Assembly (NCBI GenBank): GCA_002118135.1
Contig: BDIU01000015.1
Coordinates: forward strand, 299 to 64,298
DNA from: Trebouxia sp. TZW2008
Lineage: Eukaryota; Chlorophyta; Trebouxiophyceae; Trebouxiales; Trebouxiaceae
Reading direction: 5' to 3'
DNA length: 64,000 bases
The notes beneath the pieces are model-generated. The model did not search any database, was not told the DNA's origin, and saw only the letters and a program-made list of their open reading frames with translations. The position numbers and the translations under genes were made by a program. Each line of letters starts with the position of its first letter. Within the stretch, counting starts at the first letter, position 1. Of the stretch, positions 47,810-59,500 are shown piece after piece.

Positions 47810-48787
47810 TCATGCACAGAGCTCAAAGGAATCCACGGAGTCTGCCAAAGTGCCTGGGACGACTCCCCTTGATGCAGGAATATTTCCAGAGGTTTTGCCT
47901 GCAGAATGCCATTATCAGATACGTTTGCATGTTGAGTGCATGCTTGAAGAGCAAGTACATGACATGCATGTCACACAGCTTTTGTGCAGGCATATGGACC
48001 TCATGTGTAGACTGGAGCACTCACGAATTTTGCAGCCTACAAAATGTGGAGACCGCAGCACATGTTGCTTGATGTGACACTTCGGGCATACTCAGTTTGT
48101 TGTGATGAACAGAGTCTGGCTCCAGAACAAGCAAAAAGGTAGTATAAATGCTTAGCAATGTCTACGACGGCGTCTGGGACGTGTGTGATTACTGTGCTGT
48201 GCTGCACAAAAGGCTAGATGTACCTCCGCAGCCATGTGAATCATACAAAATGATAGAGGTTCCTCCTGAGCTGATGTATGACTCCCAAGAGTTTGTCCGG
48301 ATAAAGTTCTGCACAACGAAATTTGTGTCAGCTGAGCAGGTTTCAACATTTTGCTTGCATCGCTGAGTCCCTCTCAGTGCCAATAAGCCATAGGCAAAAT
48401 GGCATTGCTCGCTTCAGCGCTACGTGCTGCATGCAACTGCAGGCTTGCGCGCAATAAAGGAGCAGATCGCTCAGCCAGCGCGTGTACCAGCTCGGTGCAT
48501 TTTGAGCATCCGGTGGCAGGAACGGTAAGGTCTGGGAGCCTCCACTGAAATCTTTGTCATCGAAGAACACCACCTGTGCGGATTCACCATACTCAGTTAA
48601 GGTCTAGATGCGTACTCACAAAAGCAGGCGTTGCGGTGCGCTGTACGGCAGCTGACAAGAAACAGGGCAAACAAACAGCGCAGAAAGTTTGCGTCTGCCC
48701 GCATACCTGCTGCTGCGACCCTTGTGCTGCGGCAATGTGCACTATAGCTGCCAGCACACAGACGCTCAGGCTGAATCTGAGAGGCAT
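47810..48787 (-). pseudogene. Secreted beta/gamma-crystallin-like protein, copy A, frameshifted
   Basis: Same four-exon layout as copy B: 48787-48707 (signal peptide MPLRFSLSVCVLAAIVHIAAA), 48573-48488 (VVFFDDKDFSGGSQ), 48308-48224 (SWESYISSGGTSIILYD) and 47898-47810 (KTSGNIPASRGV, LADSVDSFELCA, stop). Relative to copy B, exon 2 lacks seven bases. It is 86 nt long and shifts frame just before the conserved PATGC..CTEL, which is still readable in another frame. All splice sites are intact, which suggests recent loss, an assembly error, or an unseen alternative junction. The F/Y-x6-G crystallin signature is kept. Confidence 0.68.
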
Positions 48788-49982
48788 GCTTGGTAGTGAC
48801 TTGACAAAGAGACAGCGTCAAAGACAGTGACTCTGGGAATCCTGGCCGTGCTGTCATGGCTCTTATCTCTTGAGTACGAGGCGGTTGAGAATCTGCAAAC
48901 GCGGAGGCCATCAGAGGCTTGTCCAAGAATGGGTCAACGCAAGCAGCTCAGCTGCGTTGACTTGCAAAGGAATTAAGCCAGCACCTTAGCCAAGCATCTG
49001 ACAGCAGCAATGCAACCGCCTGCATGCCGTCGCACACCTGACATTGCATGCATACTGCTTACACCAAGCTGCATGTTTGGAGCGCAAGGCTTAGCAAGCA
49101 TGGGTTTGGAGTGTTTTGGCTTCTTGCACATGCGCACATTGATTTGGCTCATGCTTGCGCTGTTGAAGTGTAGATCTTGCTTGTTGCCATGCATGTTGTG
49201 GCATGGAGTTGCTTTGCTTTTTGACATGCACTCTGCAAATTGGCACGCCTGCTCTAGTATGCAGTTGCTTTGATGTTGCGCAATGCATGCGTGATGGTGT
49301 GTGCACAATGCATGAACATGCACAGGCAGAAATAGTTCAGGGGAGTCTTGGGCATGCTATGTGTCAGCTTGAAGCAATCACATTGCCATGGGCAATGAAG
49401 CATGTGTGCTGTGTGATAAAATATATCAGGCAGCAAACAGAATGCAAATTGTGAAGGTCTCCATCAGCAGGAAAGTGAAGTACATCTCGAGTTGCGGCCA
49501 ATAAGCTGATGATGGCTAAGAAATCAGGCTGTTGCCCAAAGACTGATGGGGCACCACTGCATATGCATGTATATGCACTGCAGGATGATTAAGCGTATGC
49601 AGCACAGTTGCAGAGTGGGTGTACTATGATGTGGATTACAAGAAGGCACCATCTAAGTTCTGCATCATCAAGGGTTCTGTTCCCCCATAACACCTGTACT
49701 ATTGGTCTTACACTAGTTCGATGCACTTGCTTGCCAGAATATTACCTCTGCAATGAATCCCTGTAACCTACCTCAAAACAGGTATAGCTATGTGAACCAG
49801 ACTGGACATGAAAAGCTTGTTCTGGGCTCAGCCAAGCAGTGCATGCCATCAGCCAAATTCATTCAGCATCTACATGCGGGCTGACATCAGGTGTGTCTGC
49901 TTTCAAACCAGACTTGATAACAGGCACACTCTTCGACTATTTTGTATTGCAGGCGAAATAACTCGTAGTTCAATGCTGCTAC
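48788..49982. other. Spacer between crystallin-like paralogues, TGCATG-rich
   Basis: About 49010-49330 has an unusually dense run of gcatg/catgc words. The left end should hold the copy A promoter. No gene recognised. Confidence 0.4.
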
Positions 49983-50955
49983 TCAGGCGCATAGCTTGAA
50001 GGAGTCCACAGAGTTTGATAAGGATCCAGTGATGACGCCTTGTGTAGCAGGAAGGTTTCCAGAAGTCTTGCCTGTACAAAGACACAAAGAGAGCTGGTGA
50101 GCAAAGAGTTGTTGCAGCTTCTGTGCGACACCCACATGCCAGACATTGTAAACTTGCTCTGCTTTGGGCATTCAGCTTGATGCATTTGACACACAAGTAA
50201 GCTTGTGGGTGCAGATGGTGTCTGTAAATGTAGAGAGCTACACGCATGCCTCTCAATTGGGGTTGCTGAGTGCTTCATCCACATGGGCAACACTGCATGC
50301 TCCGCGTGAATGCCTGGATATTGGTTGCAACATTGATCTGTTCGCTGAAGGACGACTGTCATGCTGGTACATTTGCAAATCTGCTCAAAGTGGCTATGGA
50401 CGTACACGTCGACAGACCCATCAAGACAGATCAATAAGTGCATAGGTACATGACAACCCCAGTGCTGCTGATCCTCGGCAGTTGAGCTCACCTCCACATC
50501 CATGTGAATCATACAGGACAATGGAAGTACCTCCTGAGCTGACATATGACTCCCACGAGTTGAATCTCACATAGTTCTGCAAAAGAACAAGGGATTGCCA
50601 TTGAGATGCCAGAGCTGCAGCGTGCGTGGATGTCCAAAGTGAAGATTCAGGTTGGTACTGAGCAGTCGGCCAGTTCCATACGCAGAGTATGCGCGCTCAC
50701 CAGTTCAGTGCACGGCGTGCATCCCGTAGCAGGAAGAGTCACGGGGAAATCTTGCGAGTTGCCGGAGAAGTCCTTGTTATCGAAAAAGATCACCTGCACA
50801 AAAAGAAAGACTGGTCTGAACGTCGCAGCATACGTCCCACAGCTTCACATGTGTCCCAGCGCAATCTATACCTGTTCTTGAGTGCCCGTCTGAGCCGCCA
50901 CCAGGTGCGCGGCAGAGGCTAGACTGCACAGGATCAAGCAGACCTTGAAAGACAT
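49983..50955 (-). CDS. Small secreted beta/gamma-crystallin-like protein, copy B
   Basis: Four exons, 50955-50872, 50793-50701, 50576-50492 and 50071-49983, join in phase to 116 residues. Exon 1 is a clear signal peptide (MSFKVCLILCSLASAAHLVAA, cleavage before QTG), so the protein is secreted or enters the endomembrane system. The mature part reads VIFFDNKDFSGNSQDF, matching the aromatic-x6-Gly motif of beta/gamma-crystallin Greek keys. NSWESYVSSGGTSIVLYDSHG and LSNSVDSFKL resemble the second strand pair and the closing S-S-hydrophobic motif. Four cysteines (two in CTPC, one in GCGG, one near the end) could form disulfides. Such domains often bind calcium in microbes. The family assignment is by motif only; the gene structure is secure because of the paralogue. 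Confidence 0.75.
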
Positions 50956-52007
50956 TCTTGCGAGCACTTAGGTTTATTGGCTTGGGTGCCTGGTAGACTG
51001 ATTGTGTACATCGCGCCTGCACCATTGCCGCTCTTGTAAATCTGCCAATGCGTTGCTGCGAAGCTGTGCGCGAGGTCGCCATCAGCGAACTGTCCAAGAA
51101 GTCAACACAGCACACCTTCGCTGGCATTCAGCTAAGGGAATCTGGGAATCATTAACATGAAGCTTTAGCTGTACTGTCCGTCTACCAACTGCTCTGTCAC
51201 AATGATTCCTGCGGATGCATCACCAGCATAGCAGGTAGCACACGTTTCTTAGCGCGATCTGCAGTGAACTGTGCAAGGGCTGTAATGCACCCTGGGCATC
51301 ATGTTCAATGGAATGCATGTAATGGCACCCAATTTCAATCTTATAAGAACATGCAAGGAATTTGTCATGAAAGTCACTGCAGCTGGTCCTTTGCAGGGGA
51401 CGCTATATTTAGCTGCAGCTTGCATTCGCCTGCAACATGTGACTGCAGTCTGATGTCAAAGATATTAACATGAATCCGCTTCAGAGGCAACGGAGATTGT
51501 CAGAAGGCACTTAACTGCAATCGACTGCTACAGGTTTACCCACAGTATGTTTCCATGTCAACGTTGCTGATGCAGCATTCAATGACCATGTCAAGCCATC
51601 AATGTCAGCAAATTCACGAAAAATTCGCACGAAAGCAGCACTTGCACACAAAGTAGCTGCTGATTAGCTTTATGCCACTGTGACTGCTGGTCTGGGCCAA
51701 GTGATTGATAATTCAATTAGTCATGACAACAGCATACAAACACACACATTGTCTTCAATCATCCTCACTGGCTGCAGCAGTGCAAATCTTCTCAACACTG
51801 CTGAACTTGTGAAAATAAAGCATCAAAACACTATAAACAATGCCTATGCAGAAAACAGGCCAAGCCTCTAGAAGCTGCAGTACAAAGTTTTGTATAATAT
51901 ACATACTATTGCACAGCGTGTTATACATACACTGCTTCTATCACTGAGCAAATTGTGCACATTGAGAAGCTTGACAGCTCCTGCGCTTCTATTTTTTGGT
52001 TGTCCTA
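50956..52007. other. Intergenic
   Basis: Between the start of crystallin-like copy B and the stop of MAK11, both on the minus strand. It is relatively A+T-rich from 51500 to 51980. No gene recognised. Confidence 0.35.
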
Positions 52008-52024
52008 CTAGCTAGTAGGACAAC
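51999..52024. other. 26-bp perfect palindrome over the MAK11 stop codon
   Basis: gttgtcctactag followed by its exact reverse complement. The MAK11 stop (TAG on the minus strand, 52008-52010) lies inside it, so the mRNA could form a 13-bp hairpin across the end of the coding region. Confidence 0.95.
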
Positions 52025-54335
52025 TAGCTAGGGAATGCTTCTTGTCACTTTGCCTTAAATTTCCAGACTGACCATAGCTTGGCTTTGCCGCCACAGCAGT
52101 AAAATCAACAAAACCATCCTTGACAACACCAACTTCTTGTACATCTGGTTTTGGTAATTGTGGTTTAGGCTTATGTTGAAGTGCAGGCTTTGTTTTGCGG
52201 CGCTGGACACCCTTCAAAGGTATCCTCTTTGCGCTCTTCATTCTCTGTTTCGCTTTGTTGTGTTTCTGAGCCATCTGTTCTGAAACTGCCTGGGGCTGGA
52301 CAAGGCAAAGGCATGTCAGCCTTGCACCTGTTGACTGCTGTGCCAATGGTTGCAATTGTACATCTTGGCCTTGCCTGCTGAATTGCCAGAGCTTGACTGT
52401 ACCATCAGAGGCAGCACTGGCCACAGTGTAAGACGCTTGAGACTCATCCAAAGAGGCTGATGCCTCATTGTCTGTACCGGCAGATGGACTCTGATTGCTG
52501 CTGTTGCTCACTGCCAGCCCTCTGATTCTGGTCTGGTGTGCCTGTTTATGTTCACTCAGCTGTGTGCTGCTTTGCACATCCCAACTATGTATGCTGCCTG
52601 CTTCAGTCCCAGTGAGCAAGATCTCATCCTGATGCCAAGCTAAGCACAGCACCCGCCTTTGATGCTTCAGGTCTGCAATCAGGCCTGCTTCCTGCCCAAT
52701 ACTGTGCAATGTAACCGCATTTCCAGACACTAGAGCGTACAGCCGGCCAGTTGGGCTGAAGACCACTGCTTCTGCAACAGAATCCAGTATGTGGTGGTAG
52801 CTGCAGCGCCCTTTGGTCAAGTCCCAGATTCGCAGCGTGCTGTCCCTGCTGGTAGTGAGAGCTAGCTTGCCGCTTGGGTGGATGGAGATGCTTGTGATCT
52901 CCTTTCTGTGACCGGTCATCACCTGCAACCAGAATGCATTCAGATACAGCTTACGCAGTCAGATACAGCTTACACAGTCAGATACAGCTTACATTGTCAG
53001 CAGGGCATTGTACGGCAAAATTGAGCAGTGTCCAGAAACAGAGTGAGCGCCATTACTGCATGCACTGACACAATGTACGACATACGTGACCTGATCTTGC
53101 AATGACTGCAGGAGCAAGCGCGCATGTGTCTATGTCGAGATCATGCTGGATCCATTTAGTCAGAAAGATAAAGAAAAATCTGGGCCATTAGGCGTCATAA
53201 CAGGAGCCTCTACATATAGAGGCAGCCCATTCAGTCATACACACATCAGGGACCAGCACTGCATGACCAGGGACGTGACACCTTACCTTCAGGCAGTCCC
53301 AGCTCCGTCCAGCTTACGCAGTCAGATGCAGCTTACACTGTCAGCAGGGCATTGAAAGGCAAAACTGAGCAGTGTCCAAACACAGAGTGAGCGCCATTAC
53401 TGCATGCACTGACACAATGTATGACATACGTGACCTTATCTTGCAGTAACTGCAGGAGCAAGCGCGCATGCAGTGTCAGTGTCTATGTAGAGGTCATGCT
53501 GGATCCATTTAGTCAGAAAGACAAAGAAAAGTCTGGGCCATTAGGCGTCGTAACAGGAGCCTCTATGTATGTAGGCAACCCATTCAGTCACACACACATC
53601 AGGGACCAGCACTGCATGACAAGGGACATGACACCTTACCTTCAAGCAGTCCCAGCTTCGTCCAGCTGACCAAACTGCCAAGGTGCCATCAACACCCCCA
53701 CTGAACAGGTGGGTGGGGACGGCACTACCCCTAGGCACATACAGAGCCACAGCACTGATGGCACCTTCACCAGGGTTCATCAGAAACCCCAGATCTTTTG
53801 TTGCCTGCAGCATGGCCATGTTGTCATGCAGGATGAAGCAACACTCTACTCTTACTTCTGGTGGAGGGCTGCTTCTTGTCTGTCAGATAGTGGTGCATGT
53901 ATGATGTCTAACACTCATTGTCTTCAGTCGTTGATATGGATACATGATCATCATCCAGACAAGGAGAAGGAGCAGCAGCAAAGTGCATGGTCATCGCAGT
54001 GAATCCTGCTACATGTTTTGCATCACATCTGGTGACACTGAGACATCACCTCAGTGTCATAGATGTGCAGCTGATCATCAGCACCTCCAGACACAATAAA
54101 CGTGCCTCCTGCTGCGATGCATTTCACTGCGCCCTGATGACCTGGGTACGAAAAGGACTTGGTCAAAGTCTGATCCTGCAGTCCAGATGCTGCTATTTTG
54201 TCAAGCTGCACTAGCAGGTGCTATGACAGCCTGCCCGAGCACGGCCTGACAAGCTGTCTTCTTTACCTTGCTAACATTGTGGGCAACATCAAATCCAAAG
54301 ATGAATCGCTCGTAGCACCCAGCAACTAGAGTCAT
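52008..54335 (-). CDS. MAK11: MAK11 / PAK1IP1-type WD40 ribosome-biogenesis protein
   Basis: Four exons, 54335-54267, 54205-54050, 53804-53640 and 52922-52008, join in phase to 434 residues. The start MTLVAGCYERFIFGFDV is the usual family start. WD40 repeats are recognisable: GHQGAVKCIAAGGTFIVSGG-DDQLHIYD, HLFSGGVDGTLAVW, GHRKEITSISIHPSGKLALT-RDSTLRIWDL, VLCLAWHQDEILLTGTEAGS and SAASDGTVKLW. The C-terminal tail is lysine-rich (KAKQRMKSAKRIPLK), as expected for a nucleolar protein. In yeast Mak11 acts in early 60S subunit assembly with Rlp24; the animal homologue PAK1IP1 is nucleolar. It is transcribed divergently from eS21. Intron 3 contains a tandem repeat with a decayed copy of an exon end. 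Confidence 0.93.
52950..53668 (-). repeat. Two-copy tandem repeat, about 345 bp, including MAK11 exon 3 end
   Basis: Segments starting near 52996 and 53340 (gtcagcagggcattg) are about 90% identical over their length. Both include ggatccatttagtcagaaaga and gccattaggcgtc. Each unit ends in an exon piece: the right one is the true exon 3 end (RSWDCLK), while the left one (cttaccttcaggcagtcccagctccgtccagctta, reading RSWDCLK in reverse) is a copy inside intron 3. Confidence 0.92.
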
Positions 54336-54627
54336 AAGCTGCCGCCAGCACCACTCAGTGCACTTTCAAAACAGCGCAATCAATGCTGAGCGTCTGGGCT
54401 AAACTGAAGTGCCTGCCTGCTGCTGCAGTGATGACAGAGCCGCTGTCAAGAACGACAGCCGTGATGCAATGCCTTTGCAGCGAGATGTCATGCACAGGCA
54501 GTTTGCAGCATAGCATCGGAAACCCTAACACAGTGCCATTAGGTCAACCCGAACTGTACAAATCAAATGGCCGCCGTGTCAAGCTTCTTTCCGCGATCAC
54601 ATTGGTGAACAGGCATAATAAGGCACG
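54336..54627. promoter_or_regulatory. Bidirectional promoter MAK11 / eS21 with telo-box
   Basis: The start codons of the two divergent genes are 292 bp apart. A perfect telo-box AAACCCTAA lies at 54520-54528, about 100 bp upstream of the eS21 start. In land plants telo-boxes are characteristic of promoters of ribosomal-protein and ribosome-biogenesis genes. No TATA box was seen at a convincing position. Confidence 0.75.
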
Positions 54628-55164
54628 ATGATCAACGACGAGGGCCAGAACGTCGACCTGTACATCCCCCGCAAGTGGTGAGGATACTGTCTGTGCCAGC
54701 TGTCGATCGTAGTTGCTCTACCAGAAGCTCGATGTCACTTACAAACCTTGTTGCAATTGCAGCGCCTGGACAAACAAGCTTATCACAGCCAAGGACCATG
54801 CAGCTGTGCAGCTGAACATTGGACACTTGAACGAGGAAGGCATGTACAACGGAACCACAACCACATTTGCCTTCTCAGGCAGCGTACGCGCCATGGTGAG
54901 TGCCTGCTTTATGGTCTTGAGTTGCAGCTAATACGTGCATCATAGACAAAACTAATTAGCAGCCAAGTGCCCTTACATCTTGTTTGTGATTGCGGGTCAG
55001 CAGAATGTCAATTGCTGCTGACAGCGTTTCAGCACTGAGGTTGCACATGCGGCCTTTATCCACAGAACGAGCCTTGCAGATGCTTATATGACCTGTGCTG
55101 AATGCAGGGTGCCAGCGACAGTGCATTGGATAGGCTATGGAAGGAGAAGAATGCTGAGCAGTGA
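54628..55164 (+). CDS. RPS21: 40S ribosomal protein S21 (eS21)
   Basis: Three exons, 54628-54677, 54763-54895 and 55108-55164, join in phase to 79 residues. The N-terminus [17 protein letters not shown], the centre [16 protein letters not shown] and the end [10 protein letters not shown] are diagnostic of eS21, with the DRLW ending typical of plants and green algae. eS21 sits on the solvent side of the 40S subunit near uS2 and uS5 and is needed for late 18S rRNA maturation. Length and domain are normal for the family. The exon borders split a cysteine codon (TG/C) and follow GT-AG rules. It shares its promoter with MAK11. Confidence 0.97.
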
Positions 55165-56530
55165 CCAGCCATACTTGTCTTAGGACTGCTTGTGATCATG
55201 CTGTAGTGCACAGCACTCACAAGATGGTCTAAACAAGTGGTCAGCGGCTCAGCTTGAGAAGCTTCTGCAATAGTGTCGCAGCCAGAAGTCAATGCACAAT
55301 CACTAAAGTGCAATCTGCTTGGCCAAAGGCATTACTGTGCCCCCAGCTGTAACAAAAGCCCTTCCCAGGTTACATGTTTTCCTGTCCTGATCCACAGTTT
55401 GCTGCGCGTAAGGCTCTAGGAACCAGCAACATGATCTGTTGTTCAGATGATATGGGTCAGATGCGACACATTTGCTGGATTCGAGGCAAGCTGCAGCTTT
55501 GTGAGTCATGCTCTTGCAAGCCTTGACAGTATTGAGGGTCAAGGCTCTGCAGAGACAAGCGATGGCATGATTTGATGCTGCATGTTGTGTGCAAATCAGC
55601 AATCTGCCGTCATCCTGGTGACAGGTTGCTCTTGCACACTTGTACACACAAATCATGCAGACGGGTGTGAGCTCTGCCAAGCTTGAGGTTCAAGGGTGCT
55701 GCATTGCCATGACCTGGCTCAAATCAGCCTAGATCTTGCTGTGCCTCTCTCTCTCTTGAGCCATTAAGGGTTAAGGGTCAAAAACGGTGGAGACCCCAGC
55801 CTGCCAGAGTAAGGCGGTAATTCTGTCAGTATGCTCTGTGCTGCATCGGGAGGGTCCTTACTTGACAAATGAGGCAAAATGCATTAAACAGCATCAGCAG
55901 TGCATCCTTCTTGTTAGGCAAAGCATGACCGAGGCCATGCCTTTCAATGTTGCATGAAGTGACACAGGGGATTACACTTTGCATCGAGTGCATTTCATCT
56001 GTGCACAAGCTGAAGCAAATCAACATGCAAACGTGCAGGATGGAGATGCAACGCACATACCTTTGCAACGCTGAACAGACGAAAGAGGGCAACCGCAAGC
56101 AGGATTCTGTGAACTGCCTGCTGGCAAAAGATGCTGCTTGATAAAGATCTGATTTGGGCTCGAATGCTTTTGCAATAAAGCCATTCAGTCAATACGAATG
56201 TGCAGTGCTGGAGTCCTAGCCTATATCATTTTGCATGTCATGCCACTGACGCTGCCTGAAAGGTTTTATGCTAATCCTAGGTCACTCACATACACATGAA
56301 ACGTTAATTCAAATCAGCATCCACACAAACACCTGCACGTTGTCTGTACTTTTGACGGTAGGACCAATCAATCAATCCATGCAAAATTGGGCTGCTTACT
56401 GAAAACTCTAGCAGCGTTTGTTGCAAACTCACTCACTCAAAATTGTCTCAAGCCGCCACAAGTTTTGTGTTGACATCTGCCTGCTGGATGCAATCAGCTG
56501 CACCCACGCCCACTTCAAGCGCATAGATTT
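55165..56530. other. Convergent intergenic gap
   Basis: Lies between the 3' ends of eS21 (plus) and the START protein (minus). Open frames on the minus strand (55303-55680, 55826-56098) are cysteine-rich but resemble no family and have no coding signal beyond length. Nothing else supported. Confidence 0.4.
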
Positions 56531-59500
56531 TCACCTGTTGCTGCAGCTATTGCTGTGCCGTCTGATCAAAATTGCAGCCCCTATTGCCAAAATTGGAACT
56601 GCAATTGACTGAAGCCTCTTGCCTGTGCATTGCTGCTTGACGTTGCCAGACTTCTTTGGCCTACGATGACTGAGACGGCATGTAAAGTGCGCCTCACTGT
56701 GGCCAGAACTGCTGTCTGATGTGTCAGACTCTGTACTGCTGACGCTTGATAGACTGCGAACCAAGCTGGGACCTGTCGAGGTAACGCCATACGCTTCAGG
56801 GTCAGCTGCAAACTGCAAGTCCGACAAACAATCGTCAGCACTTATGCCTGGAAGCAGTACATAGTACATAGTGCATGCATGCACCAACACTGAGGGCAGC
56901 ACTTAGTCAAGAGAACTAGTGCACACATGCGCTCACCACATCTACTCTCTGCCTTGTACCAATTGCAGGCCAGCCCAAAAGATTGTGCTGTGTGCAGTAA
57001 GAGGGGATTGTGCGTCTTGCAACAACACTACAAGAGGCGCTGATTCTCACTCGGCAATCACTCATCGCTCAAATGATCACAATTAAATGGTCTAACAGAT
57101 GATTTGATATGTTGCAGGTGGGCTCACTGCATCCACTCTCTACCTTCTCCACTTCAAGACGAGTGTCAAGGATTGCACTTCATGCCAAAATGGGTGGCAT
57201 TTCTTGCATACATGCACTAACACTGAGAGCAGCAGGTAGTCAAGAGGTGCACACAGGTGAGCTCACTGTATCGACTCTCTGCCTTGTGACCATTGCAGGC
57301 AAGCCTTGAGGGTTTTGCTGTGGGCAACACAGGGGTCACATTTTTTGCAGGAACACTACAAGGAGCGCTGAATCAAGAACAAATTGGCACAGGTGCACTC
57401 ACCGCATCTACTCTCTGCCTTCTGGCAGCCACAAAGGTCTTGACGGCTGGAGCCATCTTCTTCACAAAGCCTGCCATGCCATGCCTCACAGCAAAGCGCG
57501 ACAGGTTCTCTGGAATCTTGAACTGCTCATGGTGAAGCAGCACTGTCTCACAGGCTGGCCTAGACGGGTCCTTGGGGTCAGGAATTGTTCTACTTCGCCA
57601 CATGCTGTAGAAGACATCCATGCGTACAATGCCGCTGACAGGTGGCGCGTCAGGGTGACTGATGGACTTCATAATGCCGTATAGGGCACCGTTCTGCTTC
57701 CATACCCGTCTGCCTATGACGTACTCCCTCTGGGAGATGAAGCTGAACGGGAATGTGCGAAGCCAGTGCACTACTTGGCAGCGCTGTTCGCTGAGACCGC
57801 TCTCAATGATTGCATGGTCAGAGATCATTGTGTCCTGCAGATGAAACCACGCATCAGGCACGATTGATACATGCAGAGGTGTGAAGCCTGCAGACCCCTG
57901 TCAGCTGCAAGCATACTGCAACAAGAACCGGCTTGGAGTCATTGTGTCCTGCAGACCAAATTGCAGATCAGAAATGAAGGACATGCACACAAGCTGCAGG
58001 GAGAAGATCATGTCGATCAGAAATTGGGCCGCATACAATCACCCAGATCAGATGCAACATAGCATAGTGGCTTGGTGGCACATGTTAAACTGCAGGAACA
58101 AAGCTGCAATATTGTACACGCAAGCTTAAAGTGCTTTCTGGTGATGCTGGATGGTCAACGCTTTTCCAGTACACCATCAGTGGCTTGCAATCAGTGTGTC
58201 AGCAGGTAGTTGCAGTGGGCCCATTTTAATTGAGCCCACTGCAACTATAGTTCAGTTTCTGTGTAACGACTGCTTTCTTAAGCAAGAATTTTGTCCTGAC
58301 ATCAATTTGTCCTTACTAGAGGGACCACGGCAATCAGCATGCATTAATTGGTTACCAATGGCGTTGTCCTTACATCAAGATTGCCTTTACATTAAATGGC
58401 TTTACATTGACATTGTCCCTACATTGACGTTGTCCTTACATTGAATGTCTTCACAAAGAGAGTTTACTGTATATGCAAGCTTGCCATCTGTAGGCCAGGG
58501 TCCAAGCTTGACCAGCAGTGCATGCACAATATGTAGGCAATGATGATCAGCAAGGTGGCATGGCTTAGGACTCACCCATGTGTGCCTTGTTGAGTCATCT
58601 AGGTAGAAGTCCATGAACTCCTCTGCAGTTGCATCATCTGCCACTGTCACACTCTTGTACTCTGTCTTCCCATTCTGCACGGAAGTGTTTCTGCTCAACA
58701 CAAACATGCAGTGAAACTGGCAAACACTACACTGCCAATGCCGTCCTTTCTCCAAATTCAAGTGAAGGGATGCCGACTTGCGGCTGCACCAGCTGAGACC
58801 AGTACAACAGCATGGGCAACAGCAGCAGCATGCTGTTGTATTGGTCTCAAAACCCATCAGCACATGCTGATGCAATTCATAGGTGCATGCAGCATACTGG
58901 TTGTTATATGCATCAGCTTCGGTGTGACTTGTGCTGCAGGCACTCTTGCGCCCGACTAATCTTCACGCTGTGTGACATGACAAATGGACAAGAAGAGCAG
59001 CTTACAGCAAGCCGTCGTCTCCAGGCACTGTAAGTCAGAGAGTCCAGCTTCAGATCTGTCATGTGTTCCCATTTGCCAGTGCCTGGCAGCTGTACATCCT
59101 CCTCAACACGTTCTTGGAAGAAAGCCAGGTCTGCCTCTGTGATGTGCCTGCAAATTAGGCAATTGCCAAGGTGGGCACGTCTTCTGTCGCCCAAATGCAG
59201 AGTGACGGCTGTGCTCTCCAGACCACGTATGCAGCATTGTGTGTTAGTTGCGTGCAGGATAGGCATGATCAAGACAGTGTACATAGAATAGGCACGACCA
59301 AGACATGGTGCGCTACTTGACTGGTAAACAGATCAGCATGTGCTAGGACATACCAGTCTGCTGCAGAGACATTTGCTGCTCCTGGACTGGCGTCCTTGCT
59401 GACATCCTTGGTGTCCTTCAGCAGGGCATTAACGTGTGGTGGGAGATCTGGCAGCTGCAGAACAAAGCCTCTGCCTTGCACTGCACCCCAGAAGGCAGCT

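Noticed and set aside
55303..55680. 125-codon cysteine-rich open frame on the minus strand
   Set aside because: Lies in a convergent intergenic gap, resembles no family and shows no repeat or phase evidence.
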